Virus record (IMG/VR): IMGVR_UViG_3300007640_000247
Location: 1 to 23,549 of that record
DNA: 23,549 bases
Direction: 5' to 3' (one strand)
Source of the DNA: a virus
Under the pieces are notes generated by a model. It searched no databases and was not told the DNA's origin. It was given only the letters and a program-made list of their open reading frames with translations. Positions 4,962 through 13,415 of the stretch are shown here, one piece after another. Both the position numbers and the translations under genes were made by a program. Each line of letters opens with the position of its first letter. Within the stretch, counting starts at the first letter, position 1.

Positions 4962-7000
4962 GAGCCGTGCCTCCGGTCCGCTACGACCTTATTCGTTTAG
5001 GCGGCGGGCTGGATCAAGTCACTCCGGCGCTCTCACTCCCCTCGGGGATTGCTCGACGAGCTGCTAATTTTGAGTGCTCGGTCAATGGCGGCTACACCCG
5101 TATCAGTGGCTACGAGCGCTTTGATGGGCGCCCTCGCCCAAGCGATGCGATCTACACCCTGCTGGCGGTGACCTTCTCGGGCACTGTCGCGGTGGGTGAT
5201 ACGTTGGTCGGTGCCACCAGTGCCGCCTCGGGGTACGTGATTGCTGTGACCGACAGCACGATTGCGGTCACGGCGACGGTGGGTACCTATTTAGAGGGCG
5301 AAGACCTCAATGTCTCGGCTACTGCGCAAGCCAACTTGGTCCAGGTGACCGGTATTAGCTCCGACGGTCTGCTGGATGCGTCCTACAAAAACTTGGCGGC
5401 CGACTACTACCGCGCTTCCATAACGGCAATCCCCGGCTCGGGGTCGATTCTTGGGGTTTGCTACTACAACGATGTGGTATTCGCATTTCGGAACAACTCT
5501 GGGGGCACCGCGGCTGATCTTTACAAAAGCACAGCCACCGGGTGGACTCAAGTCACACTGCCGAAAGAAATATCTTTTGGAACAGGTACGGCGGAAATAA
5601 GCGACGGCGACACGGTCGACGGCGCGACAAGTGGTGCCAGCGCTACCGTTGCCCGGGTCGTATTAGAGACCGGGACGTGGGGCGCAGGTACAGCGACTGG
5701 CAGGTTAATTCTCACCGGAGTCACCGGTACTTTTCAATCTGGGGAAAACCTTCAGGTCGGCGCAGCCGTAAAAGCGGTAAGCACCAGCACCGTTACCCAA
5801 ATATCATTTCTACCGAACGGTCGGTTTGAAACCGTCATTGCCAACTTTGGCGGCGGCACAACCAACTACAAGGTCTATGGCTGCGATGGGGTAAACCGGG
5901 CGTTTGAATTCGACGGCACCACGCTGGTACCTATTAGCAGCGGGATGGCCACAGACACCCCTGAGCACATCTCGTTTCACAAGCAGCATCTGTTTTTGAG
6001 CTTTGGCGCCAGCCTGCAGTTCAGTGCCTTGGGCGACCCCTACCAGTGGACGCCCCTGCTGGGCGCCGGTGAACTGGCGATGAACGCCCCCATTACCAAT
6101 CTGCTCACCCTACCCGGTGATCAGACCTCGGGCGCTCTGGCTGTTTACACCAGGCGTGACACAAACGTGCTTTATGGCACCAGCTCGGCAGACTTCAGCC
6201 TAGCCACCCTGAACTCAGGGACTGGCGGTCTGGCCTACACGGCGCAAAACATGGACGTGGCTTACGTGCTGGACGATCGAGGCGTGATCTCCCTTGGCAC
6301 GGCGCTGAGCTTCGGAAACTTTTTACCGGCGTCGCTGACCATGAACATCAACCCGTTCGTGGCCAGCAAGCGTGCCCTGGCCTGTGCCTCATCGGTCCAA
6401 CGTGAAAAGGGTCAGTACCGGGTTTATTTCAATGACGGTACCGCCCTTTACGTGACGATCGTCAACGGCAAAGTGCTTGGCTCGATGCCGATGCAATTTG
6501 TCAGCCCGGTGCTGTGCTTTGCCGAGGGCGACTCAAGTACAGGTCAGGCGCGGCAATTCTTTGGCTCGACCGAGGGCTTCGTCTACGAGATGGATGTCGG
6601 CTCCAGTTTTGACGGCTCGCCTATCGCTGCCAACTTGAACCTTATCTACAACGCCGTGAACTCACCCCGCGTACTCAAGCGCTTCAGGCGCGCCAGCGTC
6701 GAGATGACTGGCGACAGCTACGCCGAGATTCAGTTTGCCTATGAACTGGCGTACTCAAGCGCCTACATGGAGCAGCCCAGCGAATCGGTTTACACGACCG
6801 ATTTGCGTTCAAGTTTCTGGGACGACACCACGTGGGACAACTTTGTCTTTGACGCGCAGGAGGTCAGCCCCACCGAAGTCGAGGTTGTCGGCACGGGCGA
6901 GAACATCGGCATCCGAATCTCTAGCGAATCTGACCTGTTCCGGCCATTTACGGTCAACAGCGTCATCCTCCACTACACACCCCGTAGGGGCATTCGATGA
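4958..7000 (+). CDS. Tail nozzle-type protein (tail tubular B-like) with two inserted beta domains
   Basis: A 680-residue protein likely to form the tail nozzle or stub through which DNA leaves. Support comes from position directly after the adaptor, size, and nozzle-like segments: an N-terminal GGLDQVTPALSLPSGIARRA, a central part with repeated beta blades (NYKVYGCDGVNRAFEFDG, HISFHKQHLFLSFG, FSALGDPYQWTP) and C-terminal strands ending FTVNSVILHYTPRRG. Residues 71-132 and 205-283 are two copies of an extra beta-rich module that interrupts the fold. The start ATG 4958 overlaps the adaptor stop (ATGA). Its own stop overlaps the fibre gene the same way. The family is inferred from context rather than from a single signature. 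Confidence 0.75.
   Translation: MRAVPPVRYDLIRLGGGLDQVTPALSLPSGIARRAANFECSVNGGYTRISGYERFDGRPRPSDAIYTLLAVTFSGTVAVGDTLVGATSAASGYVIAVTDSTIAVTATVGTYLEGEDLNVSATAQANLVQVTGISSDGLLDASYKNLAADYYRASITAIPGSGSILGVCYYNDVVFAFRNNSGGTAADLYKSTATGWTQVTLPKEISFGTGTAEISDGDTVDGATSGASATVARVVLETGTWGAGTATGRLILTGVTGTFQSGENLQVGAAVKAVSTSTVTQISFLPNGRFETVIANFGGGTTNYKVYGCDGVNRAFEFDGTTLVPISSGMATDTPEHISFHKQHLFLSFGASLQFSALGDPYQWTPLLGAGELAMNAPITNLLTLPGDQTSGALAVYTRRDTNVLYGTSSADFSLATLNSGTGGLAYTAQNMDVAYVLDDRGVISLGTALSFGNFLPASLTMNINPFVASKRALACASSVQREKGQYRVYFNDGTALYVTIVNGKVLGSMPMQFVSPVLCFAEGDSSTGQARQFFGSTEGFVYEMDVGSSFDGSPIAANLNLIYNAVNSPRVLKRFRRASVEMTGDSYAEIQFAYELAYSSAYMEQPSESVYTTDLRSSFWDDTTWDNFVFDAQEVSPTEVEVVGTGENIGIRISSESDLFRPFTVNSVILHYTPRRGIR
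5168..5806 (+). repeat. Two copies of a beta-rich module within the nozzle protein
   Basis: Copy A spans residues 71-132 and copy B residues 205-283. Shared positions include GDTLVGATSAASG versus GDTVDGATSGASA, and YLEGEDLNVSA versus FQSGENLQVGA. About 72 residues of the normal protein separate them. Copy B is longer and begins with AT-richer codons (around 5565-5605). Modules of this kind are common surface decorations on phage virion proteins; carbohydrate or cell-surface contact is plausible but not shown. Confidence 0.65.
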
Positions 7001-9465
7001 GCAACAGCTACTACGTCCACGCCACTTTCCCAGCACCCAACAGCCCCGGCTCCTCGGCCTCAATGCGCAACGAGCTGGAGCTGATTACCGACGGATTTGA
7101 CAAACTCCCCACGCTATCGGGTAACGGCTACAAGGTCGCCATCGTTAACGCAGGCGGCACGGCTCTGATCGCAAGCAACGCGCTGCAGGGTCTGACCATC
7201 ACCACCAGCACCCTTACCTCCAACACGCTCACTGGCAACACCATCACAGGTGGCTCAATCAACAACACCCCAATTGGGGCGAGCACAGCGTCCTCGGGTG
7301 CGTTTACGACGCTGACCGCCAGCTCCACGGTCAACTTGGGGTCCTCGGTCACACTGGGTGGTGGCGCGATCAACAACACCACAATCGGCGCCACTACCCC
7401 TTCCACCGGCGCGTTCACAACGCTGAGCGCAACTTCGGGCATAACCGGCGGTCTGACGGGCAACGTCACAGGCAATGTCACGGGCAATCTGACCGGCAAC
7501 GTCACAGGCAATGTCACGGGCGACGTGACTGGTAATGTCACCTCCAGCGGAAGCTCGACTTTTAACAACGTCACCATTACGGGTGGCTTGGACATGGACG
7601 CCGGAACCACGGCCACCATTACCAACTTAAGCGCCCCTGTGAATAACGGGGATGCTGCCACCAAGCTATACGTCGACACGGCTGACGCGACGAAGCTACC
7701 CCTAGCCGGCGGCACCATGTCGGGCGACCTGAACATGGGCAGCAATACGGTGACCGGGCTAAAAGCCCCGTCTGCCACCGACGACGCCGCTACCAAAACC
7801 TACGTCGACACGGCGGACGGCACCAAACTTTCCTTAGGTGGCGGCACCATGACCGGCGCCATCGCTATGGGCAGCAACAAGATCACCGGCCTCGGCGACC
7901 CCAATGACGCCGGTGATGCTGCCAACAAAGGCTACGTGGACACCGCGGTGCAGGGGCTGGACGCCAAAGCATCGGTTCGCGTTGCCACAACAGCCAATAT
8001 CACCCTGTCGACTGAGCAAACCATTGACGGCGTCGCGGTCGTTGCGGGTGACCGAGTCCTGGTTAAAAACCAAACAGATGCAGAGGAAAACGGTATCTAT
8101 GTTGCCTCGGCCACTGCCTGGTCGCGCGCTTCGGACGCCAATACGTGGGCCGAGTTGGTATCGGCGTTCGTATTCGTCGAGTCCGGCACCGCCGGCGGCG
8201 ACAACGGCTTTGTCTGCACGGTCGATGCTGGGGGGACGCTAGGCGCCACCGACGTCACTTGGGTGCAGTTCTCCGGCGCTGGGCAAATTACCGCTGGCGC
8301 TGGGATGACCAAGTCGGGGAACACGCTGAACGTGGCAACTGCCGACACTGGCCGGATTGTGGTGAATGCTGATTCCATCGACCTAGCTGGCAGCATTGTC
8401 ACGGCCGGTACCTACCGATCGGTCACGGTTGACGAATACGGCCGAGTCACTGCAGGGACCACCCCAACAACGATCTCCGGCTACGGCATCTCGGACGCGT
8501 ACACCAAATCCGAAGTGGATACGGCGGTCGCGACGCGGCTGGCCTTAGCCGGCGGCACCATGACCGGTGCTATCGCCATGGGCAGCAACAAAATCACCGG
8601 ACTGGGAGCGCCCGCCGCAACCGACGACGCAGCGACGAAGGGTTATGCCGACAGCTTGGTCGGCGGCTTCTTGAGCACCAGCGGTGGCACCATGAGCGGT
8701 GCAATCGCCATGGATAGCAACGCCATCACCGGTTTGCCCACCCCAACGGCAGCCGACGAAGCAGTGCGCAAGGATTACGTTGACGCTGTCGCTGGTAGCG
8801 CCACCGCCGCTGCGGCATCAGCAACCGCAGCCGCCACATCGGCAACCAATGCTGCAGCCTCTGCGACAAACGCGGCAACCTCGGAAACCAACGCCGCGTC
8901 GTCGGAGACCAATGCCGCCACCTCGGCAACCAACGCATCGAACTCGGCGTCTGCCGCGGCTACGTCGGCCTCAAACGCTTCGACCTCAGCCTCTTCGGCC
9001 AGCACCAGCGCGTCCAACGCTTCCACGTACGCATCCAACGCGTCAACGTATGCGTCCAACGCCTCGACCTCAGCAGGCAACGCGGCCACATCAGCGACCA
9101 ATGCCGCAACTTCTGAGACCAACGCTGCCTCTTCTGCGACAGCCGCTGCTAACTACCCCCGCGTCACGTCCTACACCACCAGCACCATCATTAACCCAAA
9201 CTTCGCGACGACGGACATGTACATCCTCACCGCACTGGCGAGCAACATCACGATCAATGCGGCCACAGGGATGAGCGATGGCGACAAGCTGCTGTTTCGC
9301 TTTCTCGACAACGGGACTGCTCGCACCATCACATGGAACTCGGTGTACGTCGACGCCAACGCCTCAAAACCGACTTCAACGGTAGCAACAAAAACGACCT
9401 ACGTAGGAATGGTTTACAACGCCGGGCTTTCACGTTGGGACGTGATTGCCGTTATTCAGGAGTAA
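6997..9465 (+). CDS. Tail fibre protein built from short repeats
   Basis: An 822-residue trimeric-fibre type protein for host attachment. In order: a short N-terminal part that probably docks on the tail (MSNSYYVHATFPAPN); a Thr/Ser/Asn-rich section with repeated IGAS/IGAT...GAFTTL motifs; seven GNVT-type tetrapeptides; two 37-residue GGTM repeats; a known fibre domain around 325-470 (TIDGVAVVAGDRVLVKNQTD and WVQFSGAGQITAGAGMTKSG); an SVTVDEYGRVTAG turn; two more GGTM repeats; seventeen heptads predicted as coiled coil; and a beta-rich C-terminal tip of about 100 residues (NPNFATTDMYILTAL to WDVIAVIQE). No intramolecular chaperone motif is visible. ATGA overlap joins it to the nozzle gene. 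The following gene starts 4 bases after its stop. Confidence 0.9.
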   Translation: MSNSYYVHATFPAPNSPGSSASMRNELELITDGFDKLPTLSGNGYKVAIVNAGGTALIASNALQGLTITTSTLTSNTLTGNTITGGSINNTPIGASTASSGAFTTLTASSTVNLGSSVTLGGGAINNTTIGATTPSTGAFTTLSATSGITGGLTGNVTGNVTGNLTGNVTGNVTGDVTGNVTSSGSSTFNNVTITGGLDMDAGTTATITNLSAPVNNGDAATKLYVDTADATKLPLAGGTMSGDLNMGSNTVTGLKAPSATDDAATKTYVDTADGTKLSLGGGTMTGAIAMGSNKITGLGDPNDAGDAANKGYVDTAVQGLDAKASVRVATTANITLSTEQTIDGVAVVAGDRVLVKNQTDAEENGIYVASATAWSRASDANTWAELVSAFVFVESGTAGGDNGFVCTVDAGGTLGATDVTWVQFSGAGQITAGAGMTKSGNTLNVATADTGRIVVNADSIDLAGSIVTAGTYRSVTVDEYGRVTAGTTPTTISGYGISDAYTKSEVDTAVATRLALAGGTMTGAIAMGSNKITGLGAPAATDDAATKGYADSLVGGFLSTSGGTMSGAIAMDSNAITGLPTPTAADEAVRKDYVDAVAGSATAAAASATAAATSATNAAASATNAATSETNAASSETNAATSATNASNSASAAATSASNASTSASSASTSASNASTYASNASTYASNASTSAGNAATSATNAATSETNAASSATAAANYPRVTSYTTSTIINPNFATTDMYILTALASNITINAATGMSDGDKLLFRFLDNGTARTITWNSVYVDANASKPTSTVATKTTYVGMVYNAGLSRWDVIAVIQE
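7459..7542 (+). repeat. Seven tandem 12-base units (GNVT tetrapeptide)
   Basis: Seven in-frame 12-base units encode GNVT, GNVT, GNLT, GNVT, GNVT, GDVT, GNVT. Units 1-3 and 4-6 run in parallel, pointing to an internal duplication of a 36-base block. Slippage here would change fibre length in steps of four residues. Confidence 0.9.
7699..8784 (+). repeat. Four copies of a 37-residue GGTM...YVD fibre repeat
   Basis: Copies lie at 7699-7809, 7831-7941, 8542-8652 and 8674-8784, each exactly 37 codons. The shared pattern is GGTM-x-G-x3-M-x-SN-x-[IV]TGL, then a linker with DDAATK or a variant, ending Y[VA]D. Copies 2 and 3 are most alike at the DNA level. The repeats flank a central domain on both sides, so the domain looks inserted between two duplicated pairs. 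This repeat type is common in tail and collar fibres. Confidence 0.85.
8797..9153 (+). repeat. Seventeen tandem 21-base units (heptad coiled coil)
   Basis: Exactly 17 seven-codon units follow the pattern [SY]-[AE]-[TSG]-[NAS]-A-[AS]-[ATSN], for example SATNAAT, SETNAAS and SASNAST. The small Ala at positions b and e of each unit fits a tight trimeric coiled coil, as in side-tail-fibre shafts. Units grade from SATNAAT types to SASNAST types and back, so the array has grown by local duplications. Confidence 0.9.
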
Positions 9466-9468
9466 TTT

Positions 9469-9720
9469 GTGCCCAGCATTAAATATTCAGTCGAAACCGA
9501 AGTCGGGCTATTCAACAGCACCCTCACCCTGCCCGAGGACCACACCTACACCGACGAAGAGATCGAGCAGCTCAAGCAAGCTTACGCCGACGCCTACGTT
9601 ATTGAAACGCAAATCGCCGAAAAGACCTCCGCGATCAGAAATCTGAAGCAAATCGAAGTCATGCGTCGCAACGGCGGCGAGCTTGTTGAGCCGCCAGCGC
9701 CGGAGCCTGAGGCCGAGTAA
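9469..9720 (+). CDS. Small protein between fibre and adhesin
   Basis: An 83-residue acidic protein starting at GTG 9469 with CAGGAG (9457-9462) 6 bases upstream. It begins with a beta segment (SIKYSVETEVGLFNSTLTL), then a helical segment (DEEIEQLKQAYADAYVIETQ) and ends in a Pro/Glu tail (VEPPAPEPEAE). Its TAA overlaps the next ATG by one base, so translation of the adhesin is probably coupled to it. A small helical protein between fibre and receptor-binding genes might be a fibre assembly chaperone or a linker, but I do not recognise a family. Confidence 0.75.
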   Translation: MPSIKYSVETEVGLFNSTLTLPEDHTYTDEEIEQLKQAYADAYVIETQIAEKTSAIRNLKQIEVMRRNGGELVEPPAPEPEAE

Positions 9721-12224
9721 TGGCAACGCTTTACTGGGTTCCCGGCGGCAGCGGGACATGGAGTGACTCGAATAACTGGGCATCGAGTTCAGGTGGCACA
9801 GCTGGAGTCACACCCAACGACGACGCCGACGCCTATGTGTTTGACGCAAATAGCGGCACAGGCACGGCTCAGCTCGGCCAGGATGAGTGGATTGGGTCAA
9901 TTGACTGCCGCGGTTTTACGGGGACGATAGATTTCCAGTCCTACAAATTGATTCTTTCCAACCGCATCGCTTCGGCAAATATGGTTTTCTTTCCAGCCAC
10001 CATGGCTTTTGCCGGGACTCCCGTGCTGGAAACCTCGGGCCGGCGCAGTACTGGGGGTGGTAGTAGCAGCACCATCGCCATCAACCAGGTATTGGTCGAA
10101 TCAAGCCCGCGGCTTTCGCTTCACATTGGCGAGGTAATCACGACATCCTCCAGCCGGACCTCCATATACATGTACGACTTGCGTCTAGAGGATTTGCTCA
10201 TCTACGCCCCGTACAGCGCCACCGTGGATGGGTCTGTTTACCTTCGCGCCTACAGCAGTTTGATGCAGCAGCACATTTATGGCGACTACATCAACTACAA
10301 CACGAACATTTACACCTACGCAACCACACGAGCGCGCTTCAAGACGCCCAGCGGCACAACGTCGGTGGTGAATCTTCCGTTAATGGGCAGTGGAAAATTT
10401 TCCATTCTGGAAATGGATTGCCCTGGCGGAACAGTCCAACTGCAAAGTTACGTCTCCATAACAAAGGAACTCAGTGTTTCGCCTTGCCTGCAGTGGCGCA
10501 CCGGCGGGACACTCGATCTCAACGACAACGATTTGTTGTGCTACGGACTAATCAATGGCCCGGTGAACACTGCCTCGAACACAATCGCTATGAACACGAC
10601 CTCAGGATCGATCAACTGGGGCACGAGCGGGACCAACACCATAACGGTCATGGCTGATTCTATTTACGAAAATCAGGTCGAGTACTACGACGGCAGCGGC
10701 TTTAGCTTTTCGTACGCCGACTACCCTTCAGTTGTTTGCACTAACCCTAATTTTTCGATCACTGGAACAGACCCGCGAATTATCCTAAGGACCAGTCAGG
10801 GCTTGCTTTCGGGTTCTGGCTATTACTACGTTGGAAAAGGAATCTGTCCGATCTTTGGCAACTGGCCGACCGTCACCATCGATGTTCAAGGCGGCAATGG
10901 CTTCACGTATCAGCATAAGTTCAATTGGCCGCATGGCCCACAAAGCACTTCCTCCAACACCCGGTGGTCCGCCCTCTACCCATTAGACACATCGATAAAT
11001 CACATCAAAAAGCTAAAAATCTGGTCCTACACCACCTACTCGACCGGCCCGGATTACCGGAATTTGGTCTGGGGTGGCAATTACCAAAATCAATTCATCA
11101 CGGATGCCTACGGCACGATCGATGAGGGCATCGAGGTTTACGACCCCAGTAACACCTTGTACACCCTGCAAAGCCCCAATTCAAACTACGAAACCGGTCA
11201 CGAACACAAATTGGTGACCCTTGGGACTACCAGCGGGACGTGCACGCTAACCAACCCGGTGCGGACTTACTTCCCCCTTGAGAGCCCCGCTTTTGGTGTC
11301 AGCTTCATCGTCGATAACCCCAACAACGGGACGATTCTTTTAGAAAACGATATCTCTTGCCCCTTGCACTCGGGAGCTGGCCGAACGTGGGCATATTTGA
11401 ACCGCGGAATAATCAACTTCAACGGCAAAACCTTCAGGGTCGGGAACTGCAAAACCGACACCACCGCCGTATCAGGCTACCCCACCGGCGACAAAATCAC
11501 TTTACTTTGGAATGGCGGCGAACTCCAAATCACTGGCAAAACCAATTTCCCGTATGTGTCGTTTACTTCCTGGCACGAGTTTGGGACTGTCACCAATCAC
11601 CTTATGGTGGATGACCCAGTCAACTCCACCGCACCAGGCCGAATCACGCTGTACTCAAACACCAACTTTTCTTACTCCAACAGCGGCAACATTCTCACTG
11701 CCAACCCAAACAGTGTTGGCGTCAAAGTTGGAAACGCCAATAGTCTGACGGACACCATATTTAAATTTGCAAGCAACATTGGCTCGATTAGTTGTGGCGG
11801 CACGTCGCTGACCTGCTACGCCTTTGAAATTGGCTACACCCCGACCGGTCATATCCCCTACAAGATATTTACCGACGACGGGATCGGCGCAACCACCAAT
11901 GGCTCAAAGAAGATCACCTGGATCGACTGCGATCTTGAGGCGCCAGCAGGAACGAATTGGTCGACCGGAACCTCCCAAACAAGACTAGAGGCCGACTGGT
12001 CGTCGCTGCCCAGCCAGTACCTAGTCGTAGAGCAAGCCAGCGGAGAGGTACTGCGGCGCAACACCTACAACGTCAACTGGAAAGCGAGTGGGTCTGGTGC
12101 ATCGTACAGAGCCCCGTCCAACTTTAACAACACTGAAAATTACGGGTACGTCACACTTTGGGACACCTCGATCGCGCCAATCTACTACGGAGACTTCATG
12201 CCTTGGTTCATGAGGCAGCGGTGA
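9720..12224 (+). CDS. Large beta-solenoid tail adhesin / tailspike-like protein
   Basis: An 834-residue Ser/Thr/Asn/Gly/Tyr-rich protein predicted to be almost all beta strand, probably a parallel beta-helix that touches the host surface. The N-terminus ATLYWVPGGSGTWSDSNNWA, then SSSGGTAGVTPNDDADAYVFDA, is a motif I know from many phage and bacterial surface solenoids. It is followed by repeated strand-turn units (GTIDFQSYKLILSNR, GSINWGTSGTNTITVMA, RGIINFNGKTFRVGNC). Catalytic residues of a depolymerase cannot be picked out. Codon use is more AT-rich and mixed than in the tail genes before it, a sign of recent exchange, normal for receptor-binding genes. ATG 9720 overlaps the previous stop; it ends one base before the next start. 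Confidence 0.8.
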   Translation: MATLYWVPGGSGTWSDSNNWASSSGGTAGVTPNDDADAYVFDANSGTGTAQLGQDEWIGSIDCRGFTGTIDFQSYKLILSNRIASANMVFFPATMAFAGTPVLETSGRRSTGGGSSSTIAINQVLVESSPRLSLHIGEVITTSSSRTSIYMYDLRLEDLLIYAPYSATVDGSVYLRAYSSLMQQHIYGDYINYNTNIYTYATTRARFKTPSGTTSVVNLPLMGSGKFSILEMDCPGGTVQLQSYVSITKELSVSPCLQWRTGGTLDLNDNDLLCYGLINGPVNTASNTIAMNTTSGSINWGTSGTNTITVMADSIYENQVEYYDGSGFSFSYADYPSVVCTNPNFSITGTDPRIILRTSQGLLSGSGYYYVGKGICPIFGNWPTVTIDVQGGNGFTYQHKFNWPHGPQSTSSNTRWSALYPLDTSINHIKKLKIWSYTTYSTGPDYRNLVWGGNYQNQFITDAYGTIDEGIEVYDPSNTLYTLQSPNSNYETGHEHKLVTLGTTSGTCTLTNPVRTYFPLESPAFGVSFIVDNPNNGTILLENDISCPLHSGAGRTWAYLNRGIINFNGKTFRVGNCKTDTTAVSGYPTGDKITLLWNGGELQITGKTNFPYVSFTSWHEFGTVTNHLMVDDPVNSTAPGRITLYSNTNFSYSNSGNILTANPNSVGVKVGNANSLTDTIFKFASNIGSISCGGTSLTCYAFEIGYTPTGHIPYKIFTDDGIGATTNGSKKITWIDCDLEAPAGTNWSTGTSQTRLEADWSSLPSQYLVVEQASGEVLRRNTYNVNWKASGSGASYRAPSNFNNTENYGYVTLWDTSIAPIYYGDFMPWFMRQR

Positions 12225-12225
12225 G

Positions 12226-12711
12226 ATGGACCCAGTCACTGCTTTCGCCGCGTGCCAGAGCGCCTATGCGGCGATTAAGGCTGGCATCTCGGTAGGGAAA
12301 GAGCTGGTCGAAATTGGTGGGCACCTCGGCAAATTCTTTGACGGCGTAGCAGCCATTCGGGGTGCGGAGTCAAAGGCCAAGAACCCACCGCTTTTCAAGA
12401 AGCTGGTCGCCGGTGGCTCCGTTGAGAAAGAAGCCCTTGAGCTCACGCTGCAGAGGCAAAAGCTGCTGGAGCAGGAAAAAGAGCTGCGCTCGATGCTGGT
12501 GTTGCGGTTTGGTAAAGAGGTGTATCTCGACATGATGCGCATGCGCGAGAAGCTGGCGACCGAGAGGCGCCGAGCCGAGCACCTGCAACAAGAGCGCCGC
12601 AAGGCGCTTTTTTTGAATCTGGCGTTTGCCGTCCTGATCGGCGGGATGCTTTACAGCATTTGGCTACTGATCTGGCTTGCTGTGGAGATGGCTGGTGGAA
12701 CCCCTGCCTGA
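12226..12711 (+). CDS. Membrane-anchored coiled-coil protein of the lysis region
   Basis: A 161-residue protein. The N-terminus MDPVTAFAACQSAYAAIKAG leads into an amphipathic helix. Residues 66-127 are strongly charged and coiled-coil-like (LQRQKLLEQEKELRSML, ERRRAEHLQQERRKA), and residues 128-153 form one hydrophobic transmembrane helix (LNLAFAVLIGGMLYSIWLLI), leaving a short tail. I recognise the pattern (MDPVTAF start, Lys/Glu coil, C-terminal membrane helix) from podophages of aquatic bacteria, where it sits beside the lysis genes. Its function is not established to my knowledge; a spanin-like or holin-accessory role is possible. GAGG at 12212-12215 precedes ATG 12226. Its 3' end overlaps the start of the 2-TM gene by 17 bases. 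Confidence 0.75.
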   Translation: MDPVTAFAACQSAYAAIKAGISVGKELVEIGGHLGKFFDGVAAIRGAESKAKNPPLFKKLVAGGSVEKEALELTLQRQKLLEQEKELRSMLVLRFGKEVYLDMMRMREKLATERRRAEHLQQERRKALFLNLAFAVLIGGMLYSIWLLIWLAVEMAGGTPA

Positions 12712-12901
12712 CGCTGGCGCCTACCAGGTCAACCGTCGCCGCATGTGCTGGGTCGCCCTGCTTTGCATGGTGGCCATGGTCGCGGCAATCATCGTCGACC
12801 CCGAGCGGTACGGCAAGGTCCCAGCCTTTGACATGGCCTTTTTGTCGCTGGCCGGGTTGGTCGCTGCGTACTTTGGCGCCACCGCACTGCAACGTAAATA
12901 G
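12695..12901 (+). CDS. Small two-TM protein, holin candidate
   Basis: A 68-residue protein from GTG 12695. I chose this start because GGAG (12683-12686) lies 8 bases upstream; TTG 12677 in the same frame has no such site. Two hydrophobic helices are clear, about residues 17-34 (MCWVALLCMVAMVAAIIV) and 46-64 (DMAFLSLAGLVAAYFGATA), joined by a short charged turn (DPERYGK), with a basic NRRR before the first helix and LQRK at the end. This matches a class II holin layout, which would release the endolysin across the inner membrane. It ends 7 bases before the endolysin start. Confidence 0.7.
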   Translation: MEPLPDAGAYQVNRRRMCWVALLCMVAMVAAIIVDPERYGKVPAFDMAFLSLAGLVAAYFGATALQRK

Positions 12902-12908
12902 GACCGCC

Positions 12909-13415
12909 ATGGCAATTTTTGAACCAGCCTTTGACCAAATGCTCAAAAACGAGGGTGGCTACGTGCTGCACGACGTGGCGGGCGACCGGGGCGGGATGAC
13001 CTACGCGGGGATCGCCCGCAATATGAACGCGGACTGGGCTGGCTGGGAATTGATCGACCGCAAGGAGTTCAGCTCGGAGTTGACGGCCATGGTGCGCGAC
13101 TTTTACCGAGACGCCTATTGGCGACCGATCCGGGGGGATGACCTACCCCAAGAAATCGCCGAGTCGATCTTTGACTTCGGCGTGAACTCAGGCACCCGCA
13201 CCGCAGTGAAGCTGGCCCAGTTGGTAGTAGGTTCCCAGCCCGACGGCGTGCTCGGCCCCAAAACCGTTGAAGCGCTAGCGGCCATGGACGGCGATTCGTT
13301 CAAAAAGTCCTATGCCCTTGCCAAGGTCGCCCGCTATGCGGCCATTTGCAACAGAAACCGCACCCAGTCGAAATTTCTGCTGGGCTGGATCAACCGGACC
13401 CTGAAGTCACTATGA
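12909..13415 (+). CDS. Endolysin, GH108-type N-acetylmuramidase
   Basis: A 168-residue enzyme that cuts the glycan strands of peptidoglycan. The GH108 signature is clear: NEGGY at residues 14-18 with the catalytic Glu at 15, DRGGMTYAGI shortly after, and DFYRDAYW further on. The C-terminal part (VLGPKTVEALAAM to the end) resembles the peptidoglycan-binding half typical of these enzymes, with ICNRNRTQSKFLLGWINR as its last helix. Length is typical. There is no signal peptide, so it depends on a holin. The start ATG 12909 follows AGGA at 12900-12903; the same frame is open further upstream but that part overlaps the previous genes and is not used. The stop overlaps the next start (ATGA). Confidence 0.92.
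   Translation: MAIFEPAFDQMLKNEGGYVLHDVAGDRGGMTYAGIARNMNADWAGWELIDRKEFSSELTAMVRDFYRDAYWRPIRGDDLPQEIAESIFDFGVNSGTRTAVKLAQLVVGSQPDGVLGPKTVEALAAMDGDSFKKSYALAKVARYAAICNRNRTQSKFLLGWINRTLKSL

Noticed and set aside
7459-7542. CRISPR-like short repeats
   Set aside because: Units are 12 bases, without spacers, in frame and coding GNVT in a tail fibre.
7128-7796. 222-codon minus-strand open frame inside the fibre gene
   Set aside because: It is the antisense of repetitive Thr/Gly/Asn codons, giving a Val/Pro/Leu-rich product; the + strand fibre is clearly real.
8797-9153. Long minus-strand open frames across the fibre heptads (for example 8775-9122)
   Set aside because: They mirror the 21-base coding repeats of the + strand gene and have low-complexity products; no ribosome site or independent support.
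9720-12224. Diversity-generating retroelement target in the adhesin
   Set aside because: No C-type-lectin-like C-terminus, no template-repeat copy and no reverse transcriptase in the window.
12660-12908. Upstream extension of the endolysin frame
   Set aside because: The frame is open but overlaps two membrane-protein genes. The GH108 domain and AGGA site support the start at 12909.
13346-13411. Upstream extension of the 3-TM holin frame
   Set aside because: Lies inside the endolysin gene; the ATGA overlap at 13412 is the standard coupled start.
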